Assembly: GCA_021298085.1 (NCBI GenBank)
Contig: JAJTDE010000009.1
Span: forward strand, 1-58,809
Direction: 5' to 3'
Length of the DNA: 58,809 nt
From: Rubrivivax sp.
Lineage (GTDB): Bacteria; Pseudomonadota; Gammaproteobacteria; Burkholderiales; Burkholderiaceae_C
A program made the translations under genes and the position numbers. Each line of letters starts with the position of its first letter. Position 1 is the stretch's first letter. The notes under the pieces are model-generated. The model ran no database searches. It was not told where the DNA came from and worked only from the letters and a program-made list of their open reading frames with translations. Shown in pieces: positions 17,497-25,827 of the stretch.

Positions 17497-19092
17497 TCAC
17501 TTGCGGAACATCGCCAGCATGCGGCGTGTCACGGCAAAGCCACCAAACATGTTCACGGCGGTCAGCACGAGGGCCACCACCGCCAGCCACAGGATCAAGG
17601 TGTTGGGCCGGTCGGCCGCACCGGCCACGCCGGCCAGTGGCGGGGCCACCTGCACCAGTGCGCCAATCGCGATGATCGAGCTGATGGCGTTGGTCACGCT
17701 CATCAGCGGCGTGTGCAGCGATGGCGTGACGTTCCACACCACCATGTAGCCGATGAAGCAGGCCAGCACAAACACCGTGAAGTGCGCGAGGAAGCTGGCC
17801 GGTGCATACAGGCCCACCAGCGCAAACAGCAGCGCGCCCACGCCAAAGACGATGGCCAGCGTCTTGGCCGACATCGGTTCCACCGAGCCGTGCCCATGTC
17901 CCTTGCTGGCCGCCGGGGCGGCGGCTGCGGCCTTGGGCTTGGCCGGTGTGGCCGGCAGCTTGGGCGGCGGTGCCGGCCAGGTGATCTCACCGTCCTTGAT
18001 GACCGTCAGGCCGCGGATCGCGTCGTCCTCGAAGTTGACGTTGACCAGGCCGTCCTTGGTCTTGCAGAGCTCTTCGGTCAGGCGCAGCAGGTTGGTCGAG
18101 TACAGGGTGGACGACTGCTTGGCCAGGCGGCTGGCCAGGTCGGTGTAGCCAACGATGGTCACGCCGTGGCGCACGACGGACTCACCCGGGACGGTGAGCT
18201 CGCAGTTGCCGCCTTGTTCGGCGGCCATGTCGACGATCACGCTGCCCGGCTTCATGCTGCGCACCATGTCGGCGGTGATCAGCTTGGGCGCGGGTTTGCC
18301 GGGGATCAGCGCGGTGGTGATGATGATGTCCACCTCGCGCGCCTGCTGGGCGTACATCGCGCGCTGTGCGGCCTGGAAGCCCTCGCTCATCACCTTGGCA
18401 TAACCGCCGCCGCCCGAGCCTTCCTCCTCGTAATCCACCTTCACAAACTCGCCGCCCAGCGAGACGACCTGGTCAGCCACCTCGGCGCGGGTGTCGTTGG
18501 CGCGCACGATGGCGCCCAAGTTGGCGGCCGTGCCGATGGCGGCCAGCCCGGCCACACCGGCACCGGCGATGAACACCTTGGCCGGCGGGATCTTGCCCGC
18601 GGCGGTGATCTGGCCGTTGAAGAAGCGGCCGAAGGCGTTGGCCGCTTCCACCACGGCGCGGTAGCCGCTGACGCCAGCCATCGAGGTCAGCGCGTCCATC
18701 TTCTGCGCGCGGCTGAGCTGGCGCGGCAGGCAGTCGATGGCCAGCACCGTAGCGCGCTTGGCCTTCAGCTGCTCCATCAGAGCGGGGTTCTGGGCCGGCC
18801 AGACAAAGCCGATCAACACGCCGCCTTCACGCATCAGCGCCACTTCCTCGGGGCTGGGCGCGCGAACCTTGAAGACGATGTCGGATTGCGCCCAGAGTTC
18901 GGCCGCCGTGGGCACGATGCTGGCGCCGGCGGCCACGTACGTGTCATCGGCAAAGTTGGCAGCGTCGCCGGCGCCGCTCTGGACGCTGACCGCAAAACCC
19001 AGCTTGATGAGCTTGGCCACCACGTCAGGTACGGTGGCCACCCGCTTTTCGCCCGGCGCCGTTTCTTGGGGGACTCCGATCCGCAATGCCAT
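17497..19092 (-). CDS. pntA: NAD(P) transhydrogenase subunit alpha
   Basis: NAD(H)-binding subunit of transhydrogenase, 531 residues. Domain I occupies the first 380 or so residues, starting [19 protein letters not shown] and containing the nucleotide-binding [17 protein letters not shown]. An Ala/Pro/Lys-rich linker leads to four C-terminal transmembrane helices (from about 415) that form part of the proton channel, including [14 protein letters not shown]. The protein is the fused alpha form of E. coli, not the split alpha1/alpha2 form of many alphaproteobacteria. The ATG at 19092 was chosen because AGAGGAG lies seven bases upstream; longer in-frame extensions are low complexity. Confidence 0.96.
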   Translation of the reverse strand: MALRIGVPQETAPGEKRVATVPDVVAKLIKLGFAVSVQSGAGDAANFADDTYVAAGASIVPTAAELWAQSDIVFKVRAPSPEEVALMREGGVLIGFVWPAQNPALMEQLKAKRATVLAIDCLPRQLSRAQKMDALTSMAGVSGYRAVVEAANAFGRFFNGQITAAGKIPPAKVFIAGAGVAGLAAIGTAANLGAIVRANDTRAEVADQVVSLGGEFVKVDYEEEGSGGGGYAKVMSEGFQAAQRAMYAQQAREVDIIITTALIPGKPAPKLITADMVRSMKPGSVIVDMAAEQGGNCELTVPGESVVRHGVTIVGYTDLASRLAKQSSTLYSTNLLRLTEELCKTKDGLVNVNFEDDAIRGLTVIKDGEITWPAPPPKLPATPAKPKAAAAAPAASKGHGHGSVEPMSAKTLAIVFGVGALLFALVGLYAPASFLAHFTVFVLACFIGYMVVWNVTPSLHTPLMSVTNAISSIIAIGALVQVAPPLAGVAGAADRPNTLILWLAVVALVLTAVNMFGGFAVTRRMLAMFRK

Positions 19093-19117
19093 GACTGCGA
19101 CTCCTCTGGTCTCTGGT

Positions 19118-19141
19118 GCTGTTGGAATGCGGCTGTTGGAA
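19118..19141. repeat. Direct repeat in the pntA leader
   Basis: GCTGTTGGAA occurs twice, at 19118-19127 and 19132-19141, a 14-base period, 25 to 50 bases upstream of the pntA ATG. It could be a tandem regulator-binding site or chance. Confidence 0.3.
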
Positions 19142-19231
19142 CGCAATAGCCTGCCGCTGAGGCTGGGCCGGGAAGCTACCACAGACAGCGTGCGCTGCTG
19201 TGGGTGACAGCCCTGTGGCGTGTGGGTCTCG

Positions 19232-19237
19232 TAGCAT
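19232..19237 (+). promoter_or_regulatory. -10-like hexamer before the Nudix gene
   Basis: TAGCAT ends seven bases before the ATG at 19245 and no Shine-Dalgarno sequence is present, so the transcript is probably leaderless. Confidence 0.4.
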
Positions 19238-19244
19238 CGGCGCC

Positions 19245-19784
19245 ATGCCCATTGAACCGACCCCACCAGAGCCGGCGTCCAGCGCTGCTGCGCGGCCAGC
19301 ACGGTTTTGCCCCAGCGTCACCGTGGCCGCGGTGATCGAACAGCAGGGCCGCTACCTGCTGGTCGAGGAGCACACCCCCGAAGGCCTGCGCCTGAACAAC
19401 CCGGCCGGGCACCTGGAGCCCGGTGAGACCCCCCACCAAGGGGTGGTGCGCGAGGCGCTGGAGGAAACGGCCCGCCACTTCGAGCCCCAGCACTTTCTGG
19501 GCCTTTACCTGGCGCGTTTCCAGCGGCCGTCCACCGGCGAGGACATCACCTACCTGCGCCTGGCCTACGCCGGCTGCGTGGGCGAGGTGCTGCCCGGCCG
19601 GGCCCTGGATACCGGCATCGTGCGCACCCTGTGGCTGCGCCCCGACGAGGTGCAGGCCTCGCAGGACCGCCACCGCAGCCCGCTCGTGTGGCGCTGCATC
19701 GACGACCACCAGCGCGGGCGTCGGCTGCCGCTGGACACCGTCTGTGTGCCCTTCGATCTGGGGCAACCCTGGCAGGCGCGCTGA
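19245..19784 (+). CDS. nudJ: NudJ-type Nudix phosphatase
   Basis: Nudix hydrolase of 179 residues resembling E. coli NudJ, a phosphatase acting on hydroxymethylpyrimidine pyrophosphate and nucleoside di/triphosphates. The Nudix box is GHLEPGETPHQGVVREALEE (start of G-x5-E-x7-RE-x2-EE), with Ala-Arg replacing the usual Gly after it. The flanking sequences VTVAAVIEQQGRYLLVEE and RSPLVWRCIDDHQRGRRLPLD parallel NudJ closely. In E. coli nudJ directly precedes mnmA; here mnmA lies 6 kb downstream with a transporter and chemotaxis genes between. An upstream GTG at 19200 is in frame, but the ATG at 19245 sits at the right distance from a -10 hexamer. Confidence 0.83.
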   Translation: MPIEPTPPEPASSAAARPARFCPSVTVAAVIEQQGRYLLVEEHTPEGLRLNNPAGHLEPGETPHQGVVREALEETARHFEPQHFLGLYLARFQRPSTGEDITYLRLAYAGCVGEVLPGRALDTGIVRTLWLRPDEVQASQDRHRSPLVWRCIDDHQRGRRLPLDTVCVPFDLGQPWQAR

Positions 19785-19824
19785 GGTTCCGGGCAAGGAT
19801 GCCCCTGTCAGCCGAACGACAGCG

Positions 19825-19840
19825 TGGCACGTTCCATGCT
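19825..19840 (+). promoter_or_regulatory. Sigma-54 (-24/-12) promoter upstream of gltI
   Basis: TGGCACGTTCCATGCT matches the sigma-54 consensus TGGCACG-N4-TTGCW at every consensus position except one (A for the first T of TTGC), with correct spacing between the invariant GG and GC. Transcription would start near 19851, leaving a leader of about 175 bases before gltI. The leader contains a stem-loop at 19944-19961. No enhancer site was identified with confidence. Confidence 0.6.
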
Positions 19841-19943
19841 GGCGCTGCATGAGCCGATGCTACGTAGAAGTCATGGGGCCGCGGCCCCGTCTGCCTGCCT
19901 ACACTGCCCCCGGCCCAGAAAGCCGCGCCTGGAAGTCCGTACT

Positions 19944-19961
19944 GCCGCAAGCCTTTGCGGC
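19944..19961 (+). promoter_or_regulatory. Stem-loop in the gltI leader
   Basis: GCCGCAA (19944-19950), four-base loop, TTGCGGC (19955-19961): a perfect seven-pair stem in the predicted 5-prime leader, about 65 bases before the gltI ATG. Without a following T-run it is not a terminator; it could modulate stability or a small-RNA interaction. Confidence 0.3.
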
Positions 19962-20025
19962 TGCGAGTAGCTTTCGGGCTCCCTTTCACCTGCCCCTTCA
20001 CTATTCGGGGCGTACTGGAGTACCC

Positions 20026-20925
20026 ATGAAGAAATCCCTGTTGGCCCTGGCCGCGGTTGCGGGCCTGGCGATGGCCGGCGTGGCACACGCTGACACTCTG
20101 AAGAAGATCAAGGACAGCGGCGCCGTCTCGATGGGCGTGCGCGAGTCCTCGGGTCGCCTGTCCTACACGCTGGGCGACGGCAAGTTTGCCGGCTTCCATG
20201 TCGAACTCTGCCAGCGCGTGCTGGCCGACGTGCAGAAGCAGCTGGGCCTGGCCAAGCTGGACGTCAAGTACACCCCGGTGACCTCGCAGAACCGCATCCC
20301 GCTCGTGCAGAACGGCACCGTGGATATCGAGTGCGGCTCCACCACCAACAACGCCACCCGCCAGAAGGATGTCGCCTTTGCCGTGACCACCTTCGTCGAA
20401 GAAGTGCGCATCGCCGTCAAGGCCAACTCCGGCATCACCGGCATCGCCCAGCTCGCTGGCAAGAAGGTGGCCACCACCACCGGCACCACCTCGGTGCAGC
20501 ACCTGCGTCGCCATGAGCGCGGTGCCAACGTCAACTTCGAAGAGGTCTTTGGCAAGGACCACGCCGACAGCTTCCTGCTGCTCGAATCCGGCCGTGCCGA
20601 TGCCTTTGTGATGGACGGCCAGATCCTGGCCGGCAACATCGCCAGCGCCAAGGCCCCGAATGACTTCAGGATCGTCGGTGAAGTGCTGTCGGTCGAGCCG
20701 ATCGCCATCATGATCCGCAAGGACGACCCGGCCTTCAAGAAGGCCGTGGACGACAGCCTGAAGGCCATGATGAAGTCGGGTGACATGGCCAAGGTCTACG
20801 ACAAGTGGTTCATGCAGCCCACCCCGCCGAACAACGTGCGTGTGGGTCTGGCTGCATCGGACAGCACCAAGGCTGCGTGGGCCAACCCCAACGACAAGCC
20901 GATGGAAGACTACGCCAAGAAGTAA
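20026..20925 (+). CDS. gltI: Glutamate/aspartate ABC transporter substrate-binding protein
   Basis: Periplasmic solute-binding protein of 299 residues, family 3, for acidic amino acids. A Sec signal peptide (KKSLLALAAVAGLAMAGVAHA, mature start at about Asp23) precedes the bilobed domain: SGAVSMGVRESSGRLSYTLGDGKFAGFHVELCQRV, then GTVDIECGSTTNNATRQKDVAFAV, the Gly/Thr-rich loop VATTTGTTSVQHLR and FVMDGQILAG, all typical of GltI/AatJ. The ATG has TGGAG a few bases upstream. The permeases follow after a 114-base gap with two hairpins. The upstream sigma-54 promoter suggests nitrogen or amino-acid-responsive control. Confidence 0.95.
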   Translation: MKKSLLALAAVAGLAMAGVAHADTLKKIKDSGAVSMGVRESSGRLSYTLGDGKFAGFHVELCQRVLADVQKQLGLAKLDVKYTPVTSQNRIPLVQNGTVDIECGSTTNNATRQKDVAFAVTTFVEEVRIAVKANSGITGIAQLAGKKVATTTGTTSVQHLRRHERGANVNFEEVFGKDHADSFLLLESGRADAFVMDGQILAGNIASAKAPNDFRIVGEVLSVEPIAIMIRKDDPAFKKAVDDSLKAMMKSGDMAKVYDKWFMQPTPPNNVRVGLAASDSTKAAWANPNDKPMEDYAKK

Positions 20926-20930
20926 GCAGC

Positions 20931-20968
20931 GCACCTTCGCGGTGCAGCGGGGGCCTGCGGGCCCCCGC
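20931..20968 (+). terminator. Two hairpins between gltI and gltJ
   Basis: GCACC-N5-GGTGC at 20931-20945 and a strong eight-pair stem GCGGGGGC-N6-GCCCCCGC at 20947-20968, with no T-tract after them. This arrangement downstream of a binding-protein gene usually stabilises the 3-prime end of its mRNA and lowers expression of the downstream permease genes, giving an excess of binding protein. Confidence 0.55.
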
Positions 20969-21039
20969 GCCTGACGAGGCCGCAGCGCAGGCTGTGGCCC
21001 CGTCAGGCGGCGGGTTCAAGAACAACGCGAGGAGCACGT

Positions 21040-21783
21040 GTGGCGATCTGGGGCATCGATACCTTCTGCCGCGACACCATCGACAAGGAATGGGTTCCGA
21101 ACTGCCTGAAGTCGGCAGCGGGTGACACCACCTACCTGCACTGGCTCCTGACAGGATGGGGAACCGCCCTGCTGCTGGCCATGCTGGCGCTGGTGGTGGC
21201 CATGGCCTTCGGGGTGCTGATGGGCATTCTGCGCACCACCCCCAGCAAGCTGCTGTGTTTCATCGGCGACGCCTGGACGGAGCTGTTCCGCAACATCCCA
21301 CTGATCGTCCAGCTGTTCCTCTGGTACTTTGTGGTGCCGGCCCTGGTGCCGCCGTTTAAGGCGCTGCCGGGTTTTGTGCTGGCCTTTGTCGGGCTGGGCC
21401 TGTTCACCTCATCGCGCATCTCCGAGCAGGTGCGCGCGGGCATCCAGTCGCTGCCCAAGGGCCAGCGCTATGCTGGGCTGGCGGTCGGCTTCACGCTGCC
21501 GCAGACCTACCGGCATGTGCTGCTGCCCATGGCTTTTCGCATCGTGATCCCGCCGCTGACCAGCGAGAGCATGAACATCGTCAAGAACTCGTCGGTGGCC
21601 TTTGCCGTCAGTGTGTCGGAACTGACGATGTTTGCGCGCCAGGCGGGCGAGGAAACCTCCCAGCCCATCATCATGTACCTGGCCGCCACGGTGTGCTACT
21701 TCGTTTCCGCGTTTGCCATCAACCGCTTCATGAAGTGGGTTGAGGTTCGGGTGCGTGTGCCCGGCATGATCGGCGGAAAGTGA
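21040..21783 (+). CDS. gltJ: Glutamate/aspartate ABC transporter permease GltJ
   Basis: Inner-membrane permease of 247 residues in the HisMQ family. An N-terminal soluble stretch (AIWGIDTFCRDTIDKEWVPNCL) is followed by five or so transmembrane helices and the EAA-type cytoplasmic loop (ISEQVRAGIQSLPKGQRYAGLAVGFTLPQTYRHVLLP) that docks on the ATPase. It starts with GTG preceded by GAGGAGC. GltK, its paralogous partner, begins seven bases after the stop, so the two would form a heterodimeric channel. Confidence 0.94.
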   Translation: MAIWGIDTFCRDTIDKEWVPNCLKSAAGDTTYLHWLLTGWGTALLLAMLALVVAMAFGVLMGILRTTPSKLLCFIGDAWTELFRNIPLIVQLFLWYFVVPALVPPFKALPGFVLAFVGLGLFTSSRISEQVRAGIQSLPKGQRYAGLAVGFTLPQTYRHVLLPMAFRIVIPPLTSESMNIVKNSSVAFAVSVSELTMFARQAGEETSQPIIMYLAATVCYFVSAFAINRFMKWVEVRVRVPGMIGGK

Positions 21784-21790
21784 GCCAGCG

Positions 21791-22456
21791 ATGAACCTCG
21801 ATTTTTCCTGGCTCACCTGGGAGGTGATCCGCGCGTACGTCTCCAGCGGCTTCATCTTCTCGCTGCAGCTGACACTCATTGCCATGGTGGGCGGCATCGC
21901 CCTGGGCACCGTGCTGGCGCTGATGCGGCTGTCGGGCAAGAAATGGCTGGCCGTGCCGGCCACGATCTACGTGGACACCCTGCGCTCCATCCCGCTGGTG
22001 ATGGTGATCATGTGGTTCTACCTGATCATCCCGTTCATCATCGGGCAGCCCATCGGTGCGCAGTTGTCGGCCATGATCACCTTCACGCTGTTCGAGGCCG
22101 CGTATTACTCCGAGATCATGCGCGCGGGCATCCAGAGTGTGCCGAAGGGGCAGGTCCACGCCGGTTATGCGGTGGGCATGACTTACCGCCAGACCACGCA
22201 GCTCATCGTGCTGCCGCAGGCCTTCCGCAACATGCTACCGGTGCTGCTGACGCAGACCATCATCCTCTTCCAGGATACCTCGCTCGTGTATGCCATTGGC
22301 GCCTATGACCTGCTCAAGGGCTTTGAGACGGTGGGCCGCAACTTCAACCGGCCCGTGGAGACCTACCTGCTGGCAGCGCTGGTCTATTTCATCATCTGCT
22401 TCTCGCTGTCGTACCTCGTGCGGCGCCTGCAGCAGAAGATCGCCATCATTCGATGA
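21791..22456 (+). CDS. gltK: Glutamate/aspartate ABC transporter permease GltK
   Basis: Second HisMQ-family permease, 221 residues, about five transmembrane helices. The coupling loop reads YSEIMRAGIQSVPKGQVHAGYAVGMTYRQTTQLIVLPQAFRNMLP, matching GltK/AatM. It is translated from an ATG eight bases after the gltJ TGA. The gltL ATPase gene follows after 12 bases. Confidence 0.94.
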   Translation: MNLDFSWLTWEVIRAYVSSGFIFSLQLTLIAMVGGIALGTVLALMRLSGKKWLAVPATIYVDTLRSIPLVMVIMWFYLIIPFIIGQPIGAQLSAMITFTLFEAAYYSEIMRAGIQSVPKGQVHAGYAVGMTYRQTTQLIVLPQAFRNMLPVLLTQTIILFQDTSLVYAIGAYDLLKGFETVGRNFNRPVETYLLAALVYFIICFSLSYLVRRLQQKIAIIR

Positions 22457-22468
22457 GGAGCCTGTGGC

Positions 22469-23203
22469 GTGATTGACATCAAGAATGTGTCCAAGTGGTA
22501 TGGCAGCTTCCAGGTGCTGACCGACTGCAGCACCACCATCCAGAAGGGCGAAGTGGTGGTCGTCTGCGGCCCCTCCGGCTCGGGGAAATCCACGCTGATC
22601 AAGACCGTCAATGCGCTGGAGCCCTTCCAGAAGGGTGACATCGTGGTCGATGGCACCAGCATCTCCGACCCCAAGACCAACCTGCCCAAGCTGCGCAGCC
22701 GCGTGGGCATGGTGTTCCAGCACTTCGAGCTCTTCCCGCACCTGTCGGTGACAGAGAACCTCACCATCGCGCAGATCAAGGTGCTGGGCCGCAGCGTCGA
22801 CGACGCCACGGCCCGTGGCCTGAAGATGCTCGACCGCGTCGGCCTGATGGCCCACAAGGACAAGTTCCCGGGGCAGCTCTCGGGCGGGCAGCAGCAGCGG
22901 GTGGCCATCGCCCGCGCGCTCAGCATGGACCCGATCGTGATGCTGTTCGACGAACCCACCTCGGCGCTCGACCCTGAAATGGTGGGCGAGGTGCTGGACG
23001 TCATGGTTCAGCTGGCCCAGGAAGGCATGACCATGATGTGCGTGACCCACGAGATGGGTTTTGCCCGCAAAGTCAGCCACCGTGTGATCTTCATGGACCA
23101 GGGCAAGATCGTCGAAGACTGCAACAAGGCCGATTTTTTCGGCAACCCTGACGCCCGCTCGCCGCGCGCCAAGGACTTCCTCTCGAAGATATTGCAGCAC
23201 TGA
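22469..23203 (+). CDS. gltL: Glutamate/aspartate ABC transporter ATP-binding protein
   Basis: ATPase of the acidic amino-acid importer, 244 residues. Walker [11 protein letters not shown]-loop [14 protein letters not shown] signature [15 protein letters not shown], Walker [15 protein letters not shown] and H-loop CVTHEMGFA are all intact; the FELFPHL and [15 protein letters not shown] segments are characteristic of polar amino-acid ATPases such as GltL, GlnQ and HisP. The GTG start has GAGGAG nine bases upstream. Last gene of the gltIJKL operon. Confidence 0.96.
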   Translation: MIDIKNVSKWYGSFQVLTDCSTTIQKGEVVVVCGPSGSGKSTLIKTVNALEPFQKGDIVVDGTSISDPKTNLPKLRSRVGMVFQHFELFPHLSVTENLTIAQIKVLGRSVDDATARGLKMLDRVGLMAHKDKFPGQLSGGQQQRVAIARALSMDPIVMLFDEPTSALDPEMVGEVLDVMVQLAQEGMTMMCVTHEMGFARKVSHRVIFMDQGKIVEDCNKADFFGNPDARSPRAKDFLSKILQH

Positions 23204-23335
23204 GCCACCGCTTTTCGGCCCATGGGTGGCGCCGATAGCCTTCTAAGCTGACGTACCGCATTTGCCATGTCTGGCGTCCACGTCGTGGGTCGTCGGTCGT
23301 GGTCTGGTCCGACCGTCCGCCAGAAAGGCCTGAAC

Positions 23336-23860
23336 ATGTCTTCGTCAGCATCGCAGTCCCAAGCCGTGAAGAACGGCGCGCCGCCCATCAGCTCGCTGAT
23401 CGGCAACATCCGTGAATTCCTGGCGTTCAAGCTGGGCAGCGAGGAATACGGCATCGACATCCTTCGGGTCCAGGAGATCCGCAGCTTCGAGCAGCCCACC
23501 CGCATCGCCAATGCCCCGTCACATGTGCTGGGTGTGGTCAACCTGCGCGGCACCATCGTGCCCATCATCGACATGCGCGTGCGCTTCAACCTGGAGCAAA
23601 GCGCCTACGACGCCTTCACAGTGGTCATCGTGCTGCACATCGGCCAGCGGGTCGTCGGCATGGTGGTCGACGGTGTCTCTGACGTCATCACGCTGTCGCC
23701 CGACCAACTGCGTCCGGTGCCGGAATTCAACTCCGTGATCGACAGTGAGCACCTGATGGCCATCGGTGCACTGGACCAGCGCATGCTGATCCTGCTGGAC
23801 ATCGAGAAGCTGATGACCTCGGCCGACATGGGCCTGATGGACGCCCAGCCGCTGCACTGA
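23336..23860 (+). CDS. cheW: Chemotaxis coupling protein CheW
   Basis: Adaptor of 174 residues that links chemoreceptors to the kinase CheA. The CheW fold occupies residues 25-165: [58 protein letters not shown]. The ATG at 23336 follows AAAGG with about eight bases between; an upstream in-frame ATG at 23267 adds an unlikely basic extension. The chemoreceptor gene starts 107 bases downstream. A GC-rich hairpin separates them, so expression of the two may differ. Confidence 0.93.
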   Translation: MSSSASQSQAVKNGAPPISSLIGNIREFLAFKLGSEEYGIDILRVQEIRSFEQPTRIANAPSHVLGVVNLRGTIVPIIDMRVRFNLEQSAYDAFTVVIVLHIGQRVVGMVVDGVSDVITLSPDQLRPVPEFNSVIDSEHLMAIGALDQRMLILLDIEKLMTSADMGLMDAQPLH

Positions 23861-23868
23861 GTGTCACC

Positions 23869-23895
23869 CCCCGCGCGGCGCCAGCGCGCGCGGGG
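23869..23895 (+). terminator. GC-rich hairpin after cheW
   Basis: CCCCGCGCG at 23869-23877 pairs with CGCGCGGGG at 23887-23895 around a nine-base loop, eight bases after the cheW stop. No T-run follows, so termination would be weak or Rho-dependent. Confidence 0.45.
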
Positions 23896-23967
23896 TATCG
23901 CAGGCCGGCCTCCGCTCTACAACCGTCACTCTCTCAAGATCGTCCTGTCCCGGTCGATCCCACTGCC

Positions 23968-25743
23968 ATGAAGACAGCAACGCAAATTGGAAGCATCATC
24001 GTGGGCTGCTCTGTGGCCCTGCTCCTGGTCGGGGCGATCAGCGTGTGGAGCACCGACGAATCGGCGAACTCCCTGCACACGGTGTACGCCGACCGCATGG
24101 TGCCCGTGGCACAGCTGGCCGATATCGACCGCCGCATGCACGAAAACCGGCTGGCGCTGGTACAGGCGATTGCCGACCCCAGCGAAGCGAAGGCACGCGA
24201 GACCTCGGAGACCATCAAGGCCAATGCCGCGGCGATCACCAAGATCTGGGAAGCCTATATGGCGACCTACCTCACGCCCGAGGAAAAGGAGATCGCCAAG
24301 CGGTTTGCCGAGACCCGCGGGCAGTTTGTCAAGGAAGCGCTGATGCCGGCCGTCGAGGCCATGCAGGCCAATGATGCCGAGCGCAAGCGGGTGCTCGCGG
24401 TGGATGTGGCGCCCAAGCTGCACGCCGCGGCCAAGGTGCACCTGGATGCGCTGGTCGAGCTGCAGAAGTCCGTGGCCAAGGCCGAGTTTGAGGCTGCCAA
24501 GGCCCGCGAGACCACGGTGGTGGCCTCCACGCTGGCGCTGACGCTGCTGTGTGTGGCCATGGCGGGTGGTTTTGGCTGGCGGGTGACACGCCGCATCGCC
24601 CGTTCCCTGGGCGCGGAGCCGCATGAGCTGCGCGACATCGTCGAAGCCGTGGCCCAGGGCGACCTGAGCCGTCGCATCATGCTGAAGCCCGGCGACAGCG
24701 GCAGCGTGCTGGCCAGCCTCAAAGGCATGACCCAGATGCTCGGCCAGTCGGTGGGCAGTGTCCGACGCAACGCCGACAGCGTGGCCACGGCCGCCAACCA
24801 GATTGCGCAGGGCAACATGGACCTGTCCGGCCGTACCGAGCAACAGGCCTCGGCCCTGCAGGAGACCGCGGCGTCGATGGAGGAACTGGGTTCCACCGTT
24901 CGTCAGAACGCCGACAACGCGCGCCAGGCCAACCAGCTGGCGATGAGCGCGTCGACGGTTGCGGTGCAGGGTGGTGACGTGGTGGCCCAGGTGGTGGACA
25001 CCATGAAGGGCATTAACGATTCCAGCAAGAAGATCGCCGACATCATCAGCGTCATCGACGGCATTGCCTTCCAGACCAACATCCTGGCGCTGAACGCGGC
25101 GGTGGAGGCTGCGCGAGCCGGTGAGCAAGGTCGCGGCTTTGCGGTGGTGGCCGGCGAGGTGCGCAGCCTGGCGCAGCGCAGCGCCGAAGCCGCCAAGGAG
25201 ATCAAGGGCTTGATCACCGCAAGCGTTGACCGCGTCGCGCAGGGCAGCGAACTGGTCGACCGGGCTGGCAAGACCATGGAAGAGGTGGTGGCCTCGATCA
25301 AGCGCGTGACCGACATCATGGGCGAGATCAGCGCGGCCAGCGCCGAGCAGAGCGCTGGTGTGGCCCAGGTGGGCCAGGCTGTCACCCAGATGGACCAGAC
25401 CACGCAGCAGAATGCGGCCCTGGTCGAGCAGAGCGCAGCGGCCGCCGAAAGCCTGAAGAACCAGGCGCAGCAGCTGGTGTCCGCGGTAGCAACCTTCCGG
25501 CTGAATGACGGCGGCGGCAGCTTGATGCTGTCGGCCCCGATAGCACCCGCGGCCGCGCCACGCGCAGCCCGGCCCTCCAGCCCCGCGAGCCCCGCCAGCC
25601 CGGCGCGTCCGGCGCGTCCGGCGCGTGCCACGGCCAAGGCCAGCCCGGCGCCTGCCGCACCGGCAACCGCTGCGGCCGCACCCGCACCCGCCAGCAAGGC
25701 TGCAGCCACCGCCGGCGGCGACGACGACTGGGAAACCTTCTGA
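23968..25743 (+). CDS. Methyl-accepting chemotaxis protein
   Basis: Transmembrane chemoreceptor of 591 residues. TM1 is at about residues 6-27, a periplasmic four-helix-bundle sensor of about 160 residues follows, TM2 is at about 188-208, then HAMP and the long cytoplasmic signalling hairpin. The hairpin tip contains the invariant [20 protein letters not shown] and [19 protein letters not shown]. An Ala/Pro-rich linker of about 60 residues ends in DWETF, a pentapeptide tether of the NWETF type for CheR/CheB. Preceded by cheW; ligand unknown, although the neighbouring glutamate transporter invites an amino-acid hypothesis. Confidence 0.94.
   Translation: MKTATQIGSIIVGCSVALLLVGAISVWSTDESANSLHTVYADRMVPVAQLADIDRRMHENRLALVQAIADPSEAKARETSETIKANAAAITKIWEAYMATYLTPEEKEIAKRFAETRGQFVKEALMPAVEAMQANDAERKRVLAVDVAPKLHAAAKVHLDALVELQKSVAKAEFEAAKARETTVVASTLALTLLCVAMAGGFGWRVTRRIARSLGAEPHELRDIVEAVAQGDLSRRIMLKPGDSGSVLASLKGMTQMLGQSVGSVRRNADSVATAANQIAQGNMDLSGRTEQQASALQETAASMEELGSTVRQNADNARQANQLAMSASTVAVQGGDVVAQVVDTMKGINDSSKKIADIISVIDGIAFQTNILALNAAVEAARAGEQGRGFAVVAGEVRSLAQRSAEAAKEIKGLITASVDRVAQGSELVDRAGKTMEEVVASIKRVTDIMGEISAASAEQSAGVAQVGQAVTQMDQTTQQNAALVEQSAAAAESLKNQAQQLVSAVATFRLNDGGGSLMLSAPIAPAAAPRAARPSSPASPASPARPARPARATAKASPAPAAPATAAAAPAPASKAAATAGGDDDWETF
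25603..25629 (+). repeat. Short tandem repeat in the chemoreceptor tail
   Basis: Three near-identical nine-base units of the GGCGCGTCC type encode repeated Pro-Ala-Arg triplets in the C-terminal linker. Such in-frame repeats can change tether length by slippage without breaking the frame. Confidence 0.4.
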
Positions 25744-25770
25744 CCCCAGGCCCAACCCGCCCTGTCACCA

Positions 25771-25796
25771 GCCGCCTCAAGGGCGGCTTTTTCTTT
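25771..25796 (+). terminator. Intrinsic terminator after the chemoreceptor gene
   Basis: GCCGCC (25771-25776), five-base loop, GGCGGC (25782-25787), then five Ts and a further T-rich stretch: a canonical Rho-independent terminator 28 bases after the stop. It separates the chemotaxis genes from mnmA. Confidence 0.85.
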
Positions 25797-25815
25797 GGGG
25801 GGGTTGGCAGGCCGT

Positions 25816-25821
25816 GACAAT
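25816..25821 (+). promoter_or_regulatory. -10-like hexamer before mnmA
   Basis: GACAAT ends six bases before the mnmA ATG, and the start has no Shine-Dalgarno sequence. It lies only 20 bases after the intrinsic terminator, so the -35 region would overlap the terminator tail. Confidence 0.4.
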
Positions 25822-25827
25822 ACGGCC

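Noticed and set aside
25603-25629. Tandem repeat in the chemoreceptor tail as a CRISPR-like array
   Set aside because: The units are nine bases long, without spacers, and encode an in-frame Pro/Ala linker.
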